A DNA stretch of 64,000 nucleotides from Balanoglossus misakiensis (taxonomy: Eukaryota; Hemichordata). The stretch lies in contig CM082593.2 in the NCBI GenBank assembly GCA_040954595.2, positions 9,176,001 to 9,240,000 on the forward strand, given 5' to 3'. Under the pieces are notes generated by a model. The model saw only the letters and a list, made by a program, of their open reading frames with translations. It made no database searches and was not told the origin of the DNA. The position numbers and the translations under genes were made by a program. This document shows positions 32,384 to 43,825 of this stretch, piece by piece. Numbering within the stretch: the stretch's first letter is position 1; each line of letters opens with the position of its first letter.

Positions 32384-33498
32384 ACGACACAGTTTGCTTA
32401 AAATACGTGTGTGTGCTGTAAAAACTGTATGGTGCAACGGCGTCAATTTTTATGATTTATAAGCAGCCAGTCTTTCCATGCATATCATACCAAAATTTAA
32501 TATGAAATTCTTGTTAATGTTAATAGTCTACAAGGATAGTACAGGTAACATGTTGAAATTAAACTATCAAACTTTCTCCACTTTTGATATCCGCTCGACA
32601 CAGGCAAGCAAAAGGGCCGATCTGAGACTATGACTTGAATGATGGCAATTTTTGCTGTCCAGAAGTAACTGTATAGCATTTATTTGGTAGTAATATCAGC
32701 TTTATGATTGCTAAAAATACATCAGAATTTAAATATTTCCACTTACTACAGTGATTGAACTGATTTTCAGCAAATTGCAGTGTATAAACAAATATTGCCA
32801 TCTAATGAAATGTCAACCCAATTAAGGCCGCCTATTTGCAATGGTAAAATGCTAGGTTTACCATATTTGAGCGCCTGGGAATTTAAATTATAATCCAGAT
32901 ATCAAAAACTTAAGTCACTATCTGTATCTGCACATATATTGTAATATAATCTGAAAATTTCGTGAAAATTAGATCAAACATGATCGAGACACAGAAGATC
33001 AAACATTGCAAATTTTCATATTTTACCATGGTGCCATGCAAAAAATAGAGAGATTTTTTTTACAAGTTTAGATGATCTCCTGTAAAACTGAAAGAAGTAA
33101 TCTTCTGTGAATCTTGCATTTTTATGTTGGAACCATGCAAACCACTTTGGCCCCTGCAATGCAGCATGTTGCTTTAATTGTCTTCTTCATGGTTGCCTTA
33201 TTGGATTTTTTGGAGATGCGTTTCACTTCAGAGTTTGAAGTTTTTTTAGTAAAGTCTGGGAAGTGACATGTCTTCAAAGTGACTGATGTTATCTGCTAAG
33301 AGCTGAATGCCATGGGTGTTCTTTCCTAGATTTTACATTTTCTTAGCATTTCATAGACCTGTTTATAATTATAATTTCAGTTATATATTCTAATTTGAGT
33401 TTAGGTAGAGTATGCATGGAATTAAAGTAATTATTCTGTAATTACCCAACCAAATATGTTGTCTAACTAATGGATATTTTGATTGTCAATTTGCACAG
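32384..33498. other. 3' flank of exon copy 1 and spacer
   Basis: Sequence downstream of the stop, repeated after each exon copy, so the duplicated unit extends well into non-coding DNA (internal period 1411 bp). At 33128-33205 a short piece of the large array (GGAACCATGCAAACCACTTTGG) is present. No other gene is seen. Confidence 0.6.
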
Positions 33499-33795
33499 GC
33501 AACATTATTGAAGTAGCATTGAGAGTAGTTGATAATATAGCAGAGCTTCTAACTGGAAAGAAGAGCTTAGTAAATTTATCAGCTCATAATATTCCTTTAA
33601 CCAATGAACTTTATATGAACTTGCACACCTGCGTTAAAGATACAGGGATTAATGTTCAGGAAACCTTACCAGCTCTAGTACATTTATTTGAGCCAGAAGT
33701 TGAATTACCAAAAAAAAATCAGTAATTTCATAAAGACACAGTCAGAAAAGAAATAGACAAAGCCAGCAAGGAAGGGAGAAAAGTGGAATACATGA
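33499..33795 (+). pseudogene. Repeated terminal exon, copy 2 (frameshifted)
   Basis: Same acceptor and first 74 or so codons as copy 1 with N-to-H and I-to-V changes near the Leu-Phe-Glu-Pro motif. An A run (9 A instead of 8, about 33710-33718) shifts the frame and gives an early TAA at 33723. Even without the shift, a TAG (CAG to TAG) would end it before the basic tail, as in copy 4. The product would lack the Lys/Arg-rich C-terminus. Confidence 0.6.
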
Positions 33796-34353
33796 AAGAC
33801 ACAGTGTGCTTAAAATACATGTGTGTGCAGTAAAAACTGTATGGTGCAACGGCGTCCATTTTCATGATTTATAGCCAGCCAGTCTTTCCATGCATATCAT
33901 ACCAAAATTTAATATGAAATTCTTGTTAATGTTAATAGTCTACAAGGATAGTACAGGTAACATGTAGAAATTAAACTATCCAACTTTCTCCACTTTTGAT
34001 ATCCACTCGACACAGGCAAGCAAAAGGGCCGATCTGAGACTTTGACTTGAATGATGGCAATTTTTGCTGTTCAGAAGTAACTGTATAAAATGTTTTTGGT
34101 AGTAATATCAGCTTTATGATTGCTAAAATACACAAGACTTTAAATATTTCCACTTACTACAGTGATTGAACTGATTTTCAGCAAATTGCAGTGTATAAAA
34201 AAATATTGCCATCTAATGAAATGTCAACCCAATATGGCCGCCCATTTGCAATGGTAAAATGCTAGGTTTACCATATTTGAGCGCCTGGGAATTTAAATTA
34301 TAATCCAGATATCAAAAACTTAAGTCACTATCTGTATCTGCACATATATTGTA

Positions 34354-34790
34354 TTATAATATACCTCATGCTAATACTGTGCCGTGATTCGCCAGAATCC
34401 GTCACGTGATAGGAAAATAGAATCGACTATGAACCGTTAGGGAAATAGCAGAAAAAATATAAACCGATCACATGACAAACGTGGTCACGTCAATCAGCGT
34501 CGCGTCTGACACAATGGCCACTGCTGAAGATGTCGTCTGCCAACCTCAAGAGAAAATTGCATGATTTTCCAAACTGTCAGCATGAGGTTTATTATAAAAC
34601 ACCTATAGCCTGGCCTATATTCGGGCCATAGCAGCCGTTTTTACCCCCACGTGGCTGTGAGTTACCAGAATCATACGCTATTTCCCACGGCCTGCGGCCT
34701 CGGGAAATAGCATATGATTCTGGTAACTCACAACCCCTCCGGTGTAATAAACGGCCGCTATGGCCCTCATGGCCAGGCAATAGGTGTTCA
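34354..34790. mobile_element. Composite TIR plus hairpin element (locus 3)
   Basis: The TIR module is 34354-34597: TTATAATATACCTCATGCT is inverted as AGCATGAGGTTTATTATAA. Next comes a foldback of about 190 bp, with arms holding AACACCTATAGCCTGGCC / GGCCAGGCAATAGGTGTT and GAGTTACCAGAATCATACG / TATGATTCTGGTAACTC around CCCACGGCCTGCGGCCTCGGG. The paralogous positions at 32940 and 47570 lack the whole block and read ATATTGTAATATAATCTG. The order is the reverse of locus 2. The TIR interior again carries GTGGTCACGTCAATC and GTCACGTGATAGG. Confidence 0.8.
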
Positions 34791-34969
34791 ATATAATCTG
34801 GAAATTTCGTGAAAATTAGATAAAACATGATTGAGACACGGAACATCAAACATTGCAAATTTTCATATCTTACCATGGTGCCATGCAAAAAATAGAGAGA
34901 TTTTTTTACAAGTTTAGATGATATCCTGTAAAACTGAAAGAAGTAATCTTCTGTGAATCTTGCATTTTT

Positions 34970-37560
34970 ATGTTGGAACCATGTTAACCGCTTTGGTCCC
35001 TCAAATGCTGCTTTTAGTAAATGTTTTAATTGTCTTCTTCATGGCGGCCATATTGGATTTTCGGATAACCTTTAAAAGTTGACATTTTTTTCAAAAACTA
35101 CAGGGCCAATCAAGTTCTAATTTACTGTGCAGTTCAATGTTTGACAATAATATCATTAGTGGTCATGTGGCTTTGGATTTTTGAAAAAATATCATTAAAA
35201 AATTTCAAAAATCTATTTCTAATCAAGTTTTCAAGTAAATTGTGATTGGGTAAACCTTATTGAAGCCAAATTGGATTTTCTGATCTCCAATAAAAGACTA
35301 AAATTTCCTATTTCTAGCCTGCTCATTGAAACCACACAAATTCTTTTTATGGATATGAGTCACCATATGACCAGAATATATCACAATTATTAGACTACTT
35401 TCACATGTTCTTTGATCAAGTTTTTACAGAACTTGATTAAACAATGTGTTTGCGACTCTCGCATGTCCTTTGATCCAGTAATTCCAGAACTTATTTTATG
35501 TGGATATGCCTCTTGTTAAAAAGCACAACAGTCATAATTTTGTTCACATGAGTACGACTGCTGCCAGGACATAACCCAAATCTTTTGATAATTTTGGCAA
35601 TGACCTTTGCTGCCAGGACATAACCCAAATCTTTTGATAATTTTGGCAATGACCTTTGATCTACTATCCCATTACTTGGAATAAACAGCAAATACAGTCT
35701 TCAAATTTTTTTGGCTGGAACACCTAATGAAGTATTAAACTTTAACACAATAATTATGTACATAAGCTATTTCAAGTGAACCAAAAGAGCTTAGAAGTCT
35801 GTTTTCTGTTGGACACAGCTCAGTTTGATATCAAAATTTGTTGGCCAAAATTTGCGTGACCTCTGGCTTACTTACCATTTCTCAGCATCCATAACAGATA
35901 AAGCCTTTGCTTTCTGTTGGAACCATGCTAACCGCTTTGGTCCCTCCAATGCTGCTTTTAGTTTTAATTGTCTTCTTCATGGCGGCCATATTGGATTTTC
36001 GTATAACCTTTAAAAATTGACATCTTATAAAACAACTACAAGGCAAATCAAGTTCTAATTTACTGTGCGGTTCAATGACAATAATAAAACTTGAATAAAC
36101 AATTTGTTTGCGACTCTCGCATGTCCTTTGATCCAGTAATTCCAGAACTTATTTTATGTGGATATGCCCTTTGATCCAGTAATTCCAGAACTTATTTTAT
36201 GTGGATATGCCTCTTGTTAAAAAGCACAACAGTCATGATTTTGTTCACATGAGTACTGCTGCTGCCAGGAAATAACCAAAATATTTTGCTAATTATGGCA
36301 ATGACCTTTGATCTACTTTTCCATAAGTTGGCATGCACAGCAGATACAGTCTTCAAATTTGGAGGACTGAAACAACTAATGAAGTATTAAACTTTAACAC
36401 AATAATTTTGTACATAAGCTATTTCAAGTAAACAAATGGAGCTTACAAGTCTGGTTTTTGTTGGACACTGATCAGTTTAAGATCAAAAATTTGTGTCACA
36501 ATTTTGCGTGACCTCTGGCTTACTTTACCATTTCTTGGCATCCACAACAAAACAGCCTTTGCTTTCTGTTGGAACCATGCTAACCGCTTGGGCCTGTCCC
36601 ATTTCTTCTTAATGGTGGCCATATTGGATATTCTGATAACCCTTAAAAATTTACATCTTTTCAACGACTACAAGGCAAATCAAGTTCTAATTTACTGTGC
36701 GGTTCAATGTTTGACAACAATATCATTAGTGGTCATGTCACTTTGGTTGCCATATTGGATTTTTGAAAAATCTCATGAAAAATTTCACAAATCTTTTTCT
36801 AATCAAGTTTTCAAGTAAATTGTGATTGGGTAAACCTTATTGAGCCAAATTGGATTTTCTGATCTCCGATAAAAGACTAATATTTCCTATTTCTAGCCTG
36901 CTCATTGAAACCACACAAATTCTTTTTATGGATATGAGTCACCATATGACCAGAATATATCACAATTATTAGACTACTTTCACATGTTCTTTGATCAAGT
37001 TTTTACAGAACTTGATTTAAACAATTTATTTGCGACTCTCGCTTGTCCTTTGATCCAGTTATTCCAGAACTTATTTTATGTGGATATGCCTCTTGTTAAA
37101 AAGCACAGCAGTCATGATTTTGTTCACACGAGTACTACTGCTGCCAGGACAAAACCCAAATCTTTTGATAATTTTGGCAATGACCTTTGATCTACTATCC
37201 CATGCCTTGGAATGTACAGCAGATACAGCCTTCAAATTTGGTGGACTGGAACACCTAATGAAGTATTAAACTTTAACACAATAATTATGTACATAAGCTA
37301 TTTCAAGTTAACCAATAGAGCTTAGAAGTCTGGTTTTTTGTTGGACACTGATCAGTTTGATATCAAATTTTGTTAGCACAATTTTGCATGACCTCTGGCT
37401 TACTTTACCATTTCTTGGCATCCACAACAGAAACAGCCTTTGCTTTCTTTTGGAACCATGCTTACCACTTTGGTCCCTCCAATGCAGCATGTTGCTTTAA
37501 TTGTCTTCTTCATGGTTGCCATATTGGATTTTTTGGAGATGCGTTTAACGTCAGAGTTGG
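34970..37560. repeat. Large degenerate tandem array, part 1
   Basis: Units marked by GGAACCATGCTAACCGCTTTGG followed by TTTAATTGTCTTCTTCATGG and GGCCATATTGGATTTTC start near 34975, 35919, 36570 and 37451. Each continues with CAAGGCAAATCAAGTTC, TTTGACAATAATATCATTAG, GAAACCACACAAATTC, GAGTCACCATATGACC, CCTTTGATC-AGTAATTCCAG and ATGTGGATATGCC. Unit length varies from about 650 to 940 bp. Short internal duplications also occur (for example CTGCCAGGACATAACCC twice near 35570-35610). Open frames of 60-100 codons here are by-products. Confidence 0.85.
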
Positions 37561-37731
37561 AAGTATTTTTAGTAAAGTCTGGGAAGTGACATGTCTTCAA
37601 AGTGACTGATGTTATCTGCTAAGAGCTGAATGCCCATGGGTGTTCTTTCCTAGATTTTACATTTTCTTAGCATTTTATAGACCTGTGTATAACTATAATT
37701 TAATTATAAATAATTTATGACTTTCATTTAT

Positions 37732-38130
37732 GGTGCGATTATAATATCCTGAATATCATCGTATGTCACAACAATGCACTTCGAAGACTTCTTGGTCACC
37801 CGGACACGAAAGTGCCTCTAAAATATTTGTTCTAAACGCCGTAAACTGCTTCTCCGTCATGAGAAGAAAAGTCGCTTTTAATTTTTCTGTTCGTCTCTGT
37901 ACTAGTCCCAATGTTTTGATCAATCGTCTTGTCTCATGAGATATGCGCTTTTATGGACTACATACCCACTGGATTGACATTTTACATTGATTCTTAAAAC
38001 TATTATATTTTTTACATTTATTTTATTTATTACTTTTCTAGTGTTTTTGTCAGTTTTTGTAACCTATTTCTATGGACGGTTGTGTCTGAAATAAAGGTAA
38101 ATAATAATCATAATAATAATAAAATAATAA
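37732..38130 (+). pseudogene. LINE ORF2 3' tail with (TAA)n end, copy 2
   Basis: Same as 28562-28960, with no difference seen: NNALRRLLGH, MRRKVAFNFSVRL, then a (TAA)-rich tail. It marks the left edge of the second 9-kb copy. Confidence 0.65.
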
Positions 38131-39441
38131 TTACGATCCCGAGATTACGATAAGCATAGGGACATTATAACGAGCCAACGTGAAACTGACATGGAAACGA
38201 TCGACAGTACGGTAGAGCACAGTGACTGCTGGTAGAGCGAGCGTGTTGCTGTGCGGGAGGCATTTACCATGTTTGTTTACAACACACACCGACATGACCT
38301 GTGGCCGCAGTTGCAGCCTCCTAAGCGACCTAACCCCCCAAGCAGTTTACGATCTCGGGTATCGTGGTCTGACTGACCAAAATGACACAGAAAGAGAAAC
38401 ACATTAGGAAGTATTATAGCTCTGTTTCCTCGAAGTCGAATAAGTGTTCACAACACAAGGCACATCAAACCCGTTGCTCAGACATCGGAAGTTTGCAGTT
38501 CGCTTGCCTGGTTTGAAATGCGTGGCTGTGGTAGAAATTACCCACTGTGCCCCCCCCCCCCCCGATTTTATTGTGTAGACAATGAGGCACTCACACTCAA
38601 AAAGCAAATGAGATATTCTTTCGAATGCGAGCATGTTCCAGAGCGTTCTAAAGAAATAAAATATGCAGCTGTAGCATGTATGCATATTCATTAGTGTGTC
38701 GTAATGCTAACTTTGGTCTGTGATTGGGTAACACGTTCTACTCACCATAACAACAGGTGATCATTGATCCGTTTCCGGTGTGCGACGCCGGGTTTCGACC
38801 ACTTTCCTTCTACTTGCCGCGGGATCAAGACGTCTTTTCGGTAGGCTCATAATCGAATCATTGCTTTTAGTACAATAGCCTATTTAGCTATGTTACCGTC
38901 ACTCGATTGTTTTGTCTGGTATTGGGTGACTTGCAGCTATCCGTACAACACCTTGTAGTTGAACAGAAGTAGGTTTAATTCCAGAAACAATTCCGAGCTA
39001 CGGGCGTGCAGCTAGCCTCTCGGCTATTCTGGGTATGGCTGCGCTGGCTCCCGAATCAGGAGACCAGGAAGTCATAATCAAGAAAGTCTAGTCATATTTA
39101 TAGGGTTATATTTTGTGAGAATTTTATTGCTAGGCCTCTTGCCTAAGCGCACGTAGGGCCAGTTTGTGAGATTGAAAAGGATGGCAGCGCTGCAGGATGT
39201 TTAGTGTCAAAATAGTCGACCATACTGTCGAACGGTTGTGGCAAAATGGCACGTCACTGTGGCGACATAAGGTACGGGTAGAACGTTTTTCTCTGGAAAG
39301 TCTCTTTGCTGGTGGACGGAACGATAGTTGCATACGTATAGTCTTTGTTTAGCGGAAGGTCAGGAAACCACGGTATTTTTCCATACATAATTCCATACGT
39401 TCTTTGAGGTTTTTATATGAGTCACCTCGGTGTTTGCAGGT
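38131..39441. promoter_or_regulatory. CpG-rich block, possible promoter, copy 2
   Basis: Duplicate of 28961-30270. The C run near 38551-38564 is shorter than in copy 1, and a CCC insertion occurs near 38335. The candidate ATG is at 39035. Confidence 0.3.
39035..39091 (+). CDS. Candidate short first exon or uORF, copy 2
   Basis: Identical to 29864-29920: 18 codons beginning MAALAPES and ending in TAG, with a weak GT. Same low support. Confidence 0.18.
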   Translation: MAALAPESGDQEVIIKKV

Positions 39442-40944
39442 GTTTTTTTTTTAATTTTACGGTTTAAACGTGGTTGGTGTATTTTCGCTTTTCTGGTGAG
39501 ATTTCCACCTCTCCGTTGGCATACTTAAAAAATTATCCTAATTTTTATTGGGAAAACCGATAAAACCAAAACCACAACTAAAGAAAATGTCTTAAACATT
39601 TTAACTTAGGCATTGTAATCTGTTTGGTGATAACCCTTTTAGCTTTGAGAGATAACCGATTTGATGTTTTAGTATAAGCCAATTTTTTGACCAGGGCGAC
39701 AAGGATTTTTTCTCCTAGAGTCGTGTTGCTTGGAAGCATACTTTTGTATGTGTGGTCCCAGTTGATGAAAACCTGGTTGATGAAAAATGTGCATATTTAT
39801 AATTTTGTAGCAATTTTCGCCATTTTTGGTCAAAAATTGTTTCCTCTAAAACCGCTTGTGAGATTGCTTTCAAATTTGGTAGGCTTGTTCCTTGGGGATA
39901 ATTAAATGAGATGTTTAAAAAAAATACTTGAAATTTACATATTTGCGTTTTGTGTGTGAAAGTTGTGGAATTTTTCATCAAAAATTATTTTCTTTCAAAC
40001 TGCATGTCAGATCGCCTTGAGCTTTGGTAGGCATGTTCCCTGAAGCGATTGAAGTAAGATATTATACAATTTTGGAGAAAATACTGATTTTTCTGAAACT
40101 GCATATGGGATTGCTTTGAAATTTGATAGGAATATTCCAATGGGTAACCCAAGTTTTGTCTGATTGTGTTGATTACCCTATACTGAGACTCACTAAGTAC
40201 ACTATATGTTTATATTACTAGGGAGTTCAGAATCCAATATGGCCACCATTCAAAGTGGGACATGCTGTATAATCTGATTGATTTCTAAACTTGTCATATT
40301 TTAATTTGTCGGTCTTGCAAATAAAAATAAAATTCCAAAAACTGAGTAACTTTCGTTTCTTCCCGCTTGTTAACGTCATATGTTGGTGTTGTCCATTTCA
40401 ACGATTATCATCTAAGCGTCCCGAAACACTGATAAGAACTCCAATATTATTAGCCAGAGTAAACTGAGATTTTTATGCTGAAGTCGGCATATGGTCTTTT
40501 TCCTCCTACTGGGAAAGTGGCTAGAGTCAATCAGTGCATAATGGCAGCATTACATGTCACTGAATAAATGGCAGGGGTATTTACATCTCTGTATTTTTTT
40601 CACTTAAAACATTATAAATCTCTAACAGTATATTATAGTATTGTGTATGCAACTTGGAGATGCGTTTTACTTCAGAGTTGGAAGTATTTTTTAGTAAAGT
40701 CTGGGAAGTGACATGTCTTCAAAGTGACTGATGTTATCTGCTAAGAGCTGAATGCCCATGGGTGTTCTTTCCTAGATTTTACATTTTCTTAGCATTTCAT
40801 AGACCTGTGTATAATTAAAATTTCAGTTATATATTCTAATTTGAGTTTAGGAAGGGTATGCATGGAATTAAAGTAATTATTCTGTAATTACCCAACCAAA
40901 TATGTTGTCTAACTAATGGATATTTTGATTGTCAATTTGCACAG

Positions 40945-41240
40945 GCAACATTATTGAAGTAGCATTAAGAGTAGTTGATAATATAGCAGAGCTTCTAACT
41001 GGAAAGAAGAGCTTAGTAAATTTATCAGCTCATAATATTCCTTTAACCAATGAACTTTATATGAACTTGCACACCTGCGTTAAAGATACAGGGATTAATG
41101 TTCAGGAAACCTTACCAGCTCTAGTAAATTTATTTGAGCCAGAAATTGAATTACCAAAAAAAATCAGTAATTTCATAAAGACACAGTCAGAAAAGAAACA
41201 GAGAAAGCCAGCAAGGAAGGGAGAAAAGTGGAATACATGA
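40945..41240 (+). CDS. Repeated terminal exon, copy 3 (full length)
   Basis: Identical in product to copy 1 at 32088, including the basic tail and TGA, with the same acceptor. It lies in the second 9-kb copy. The flanking site 40914 is the empty site for the composite element of locus 2. Confidence 0.6.
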
Positions 41241-42355
41241 ACGACACAGTTTGCTTAAAATACGTGTGTGTGCTGTAAAAACTGTATGGTGCAACGGCGT
41301 CAATTTTTATGATTTATAAGCAGCCAGTCTTTCCATGCATATCATACCAAAATTTAATATGAAATTCTTGTTAATGTTAATAGTCTACAAGGATAGTACA
41401 GGTAACATGTTGAAATTAAACTATCAAACTTTCTCCACTTTTGATATCCGCTCGACACAGGCAAGCAAAAGGGCCGATCTGAGACTATGACTTGAATGAT
41501 GGCAATTTTTGCTGTCCAGAAGTAACTGTATAGCATTTATTTGGTAGTAATATCAGCTTTATGATTGCTAAAAATACATCAGAATTTAAATATTTCCACT
41601 TACTACAGTGATTGAACTGATTTTCAGCAAATTGCAGTGTATAAACAAATATTGCCATCTAATGAAATGTCAACCCAATTAAGGCCGCCTATTTGCAATG
41701 GTAAAATGCTAGGTTTACCATATTTGAGCGCCTGGGAATTTAAATTATAATCCAGATATCAAAAACTTAAGTCACTATCTGTATCTGCACATATATTGTA
41801 ATATAATCTGAAAATTTCGTGAAAATTAGATCAAACATGATCGAGACACAGAAGATCAAACATTGCAAATTTTCATATTTTACCATGGTGCCATGCAAAA
41901 AATAGAGAGATTTTTTTTACAAGTTTAGATGATCTCCTGTAAAACTGAAAGAAGTAATCTTCTGTGAATCTTGCATTTTTATGTTGGAACCATGCAAACC
42001 ACTTTGGCCCCTGCAATGCAGCATGTTGCTTTAATTGTCTTCTTCATGGTTGCCATATTGGATTTTTTGGAGATGCGTTTCACTTCAGAGTTTGAAGTTT
42101 TTTTAGTAAAGTCTGGGAAGTGACATGTCTTCAAAGTGACTGATGTTATCTGCTAAGAGCTGAATGCCATGGGTGTTCTTTCCTGGATTTTACATTTTCT
42201 TAGCATTTCATAGACCTGTTTATAATTATAATTTCAGTTATATATTCTAATTTGAGTTTAGGTAGAGTATGCATGGAATTAAAGTAATTATTCTGTAATT
42301 ACCCAACCAAATATGTTGTCTAACTAATGGATATTTTGATTGTCAATTTGCACAG

Positions 42356-42612
42356 GCAACATTATTGAAGTAGCATTGAGAGTAGTTGATAATATAGCAG
42401 AGCTTCTAACTGGAAAGAAGAGCTTAGTAAATTTATCAGCTCATAATATTCCTTTAACCAATGAACTTTATATGAACTTGCACACCTGCGTTAAAGATAC
42501 AGGGATTAATGTTCAGGAAACCTTACCAGCTCTAGTACATTTATTTGAGCCAGAAGTTGAATTACCAAAAAAAATCAGTAATTTCATAAAGACACAGTCA
42601 GAAAAGAAATAG
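42356..42612 (+). CDS. Repeated terminal exon, copy 4 (shorter tail)
   Basis: As copy 2 but with eight A, so the frame is kept to the sequence KTQSEKK, where TAG replaces CAG. The product lacks the last dozen basic residues. Comparing it with copy 2 shows that the A-run length is the difference between the two 9-kb copies, so a base-calling error in one is possible. Confidence 0.5.
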
Positions 42613-43209
42613 ACAAAGCCAGCAAGGAAGGGAGAAAAGTGGAATACATGAAAGACACAGTGTGCTTAAAATACATGTGTGTGCAGTAAAAACTGTATGG
42701 TGCAACGGCGTCCATTTTCATGATTTATAGCCAGCCAGTCTTTCCATGCATATCATACCAAAATTTAATATGAAATTCTTGTTAATGTTAATAGTCTACA
42801 AGGATAGTACAGGTAACATGTAGAAATTAAACTATCCAACTTTCTCCACTTTTGATATCCACTCGACACAGGCAAGCAAAAGGGCCGATCTGAGACTTTG
42901 ACTTGAATGATGGCAATTTTTGCTGTTCAGAAGTAACTGTATAAAATGTTTTTGGTAGTAATATCAGCTTTATGATTGCTAAAATACACAAGACTTTAAA
43001 TATTTCCACTTACTACAGTGATTGAACTGATTTTCAGCAAATTGCAGTGTATAAAAAAATATTGCCATCTAATGAAATGTCAACCCAATATGGCCGCCCA
43101 TTTGCAATGGTAAAATGCTAGGTTTACCATATTTGAGCGCCTGGGAATTTAAATTATAATCCAGATATCAAAAACTTAAGTCACTATCTGTATCTGCACA
43201 TATATTGTA

Positions 43210-43646
43210 TTATAATATACCTCATGCTAATACTGTGCCGTGATTCGCCAGAATCCGTCACGTGATAGGAAAATAGAATCGACTATGAACCGTTAGGGAA
43301 ATAGCAGAAAAAATATAAACCGATCACATGACAAACGTGGTCACGTCAATCAGCGTCGCGTCTGACACAATGGCCACTGCTGAAGATGTCGTCTGCCAAC
43401 CTCAAGAGAAAATTGCATGATTTTCCAAACTGTCAGCATGAGGTTTATTATAAAACACCTATAGCCTGGCCTATATTCGGGCCATAGCAGCCGTTTTTAC
43501 CCCCACATGGCTGTGAGTTACCAGAATCATACGCTATTTCCCACGGCCTGCGGCCTCGGGAAATAGCATATGATTCTGGTAACTCACAACCCCTCCGGTG
43601 TAATAAACGGCCGCTATGGCCCTCATGGCCAGGCAATAGGTGTTCA
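43210..43646. mobile_element. Composite TIR plus hairpin element (locus 3, duplicate)
   Basis: Copy of 34354-34790 in the second 9-kb unit; one G-to-A change (CACGTGG to CACATGG) was noticed in the hairpin arm. Confidence 0.8.
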
Positions 43647-43825
43647 ATATAATCTGGAAATTTCGTGAAAATTAGATAAAACATGATTGAGACACGGAAC
43701 ATCAAACATTGCAAATTTTCATATCTTACCATGGTGCCATGCAAAAAATAGAGAGATTTTTTTACAAGTTTAGATGATATCCTGTAAAACTGAAAGAAGT
43801 AATCTTCTGTGAATCTTGCATTTTT

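Larger units (their letters stand above)
28543..37700. repeat. 9-kb tandem duplication, copy 1
   Basis: The segment from ATTTATGACTTTCATTTATGG to about 37700 is repeated at 37713-46549. The offset is 9170 bp at the left and 8857 bp after the 313-bp insertion at 31744. Noticed differences include the C-run length near 29380, CCC versus CCCCCC near 29166, C30157 versus G, T33199 versus A, nine versus eight A near 33710, and C34651-region CACGTGG versus CACATGG. The unit holds a LINE tail, a CpG-rich block, two copies of a terminal exon, two composite elements and part of the large array. Confidence 0.95.
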
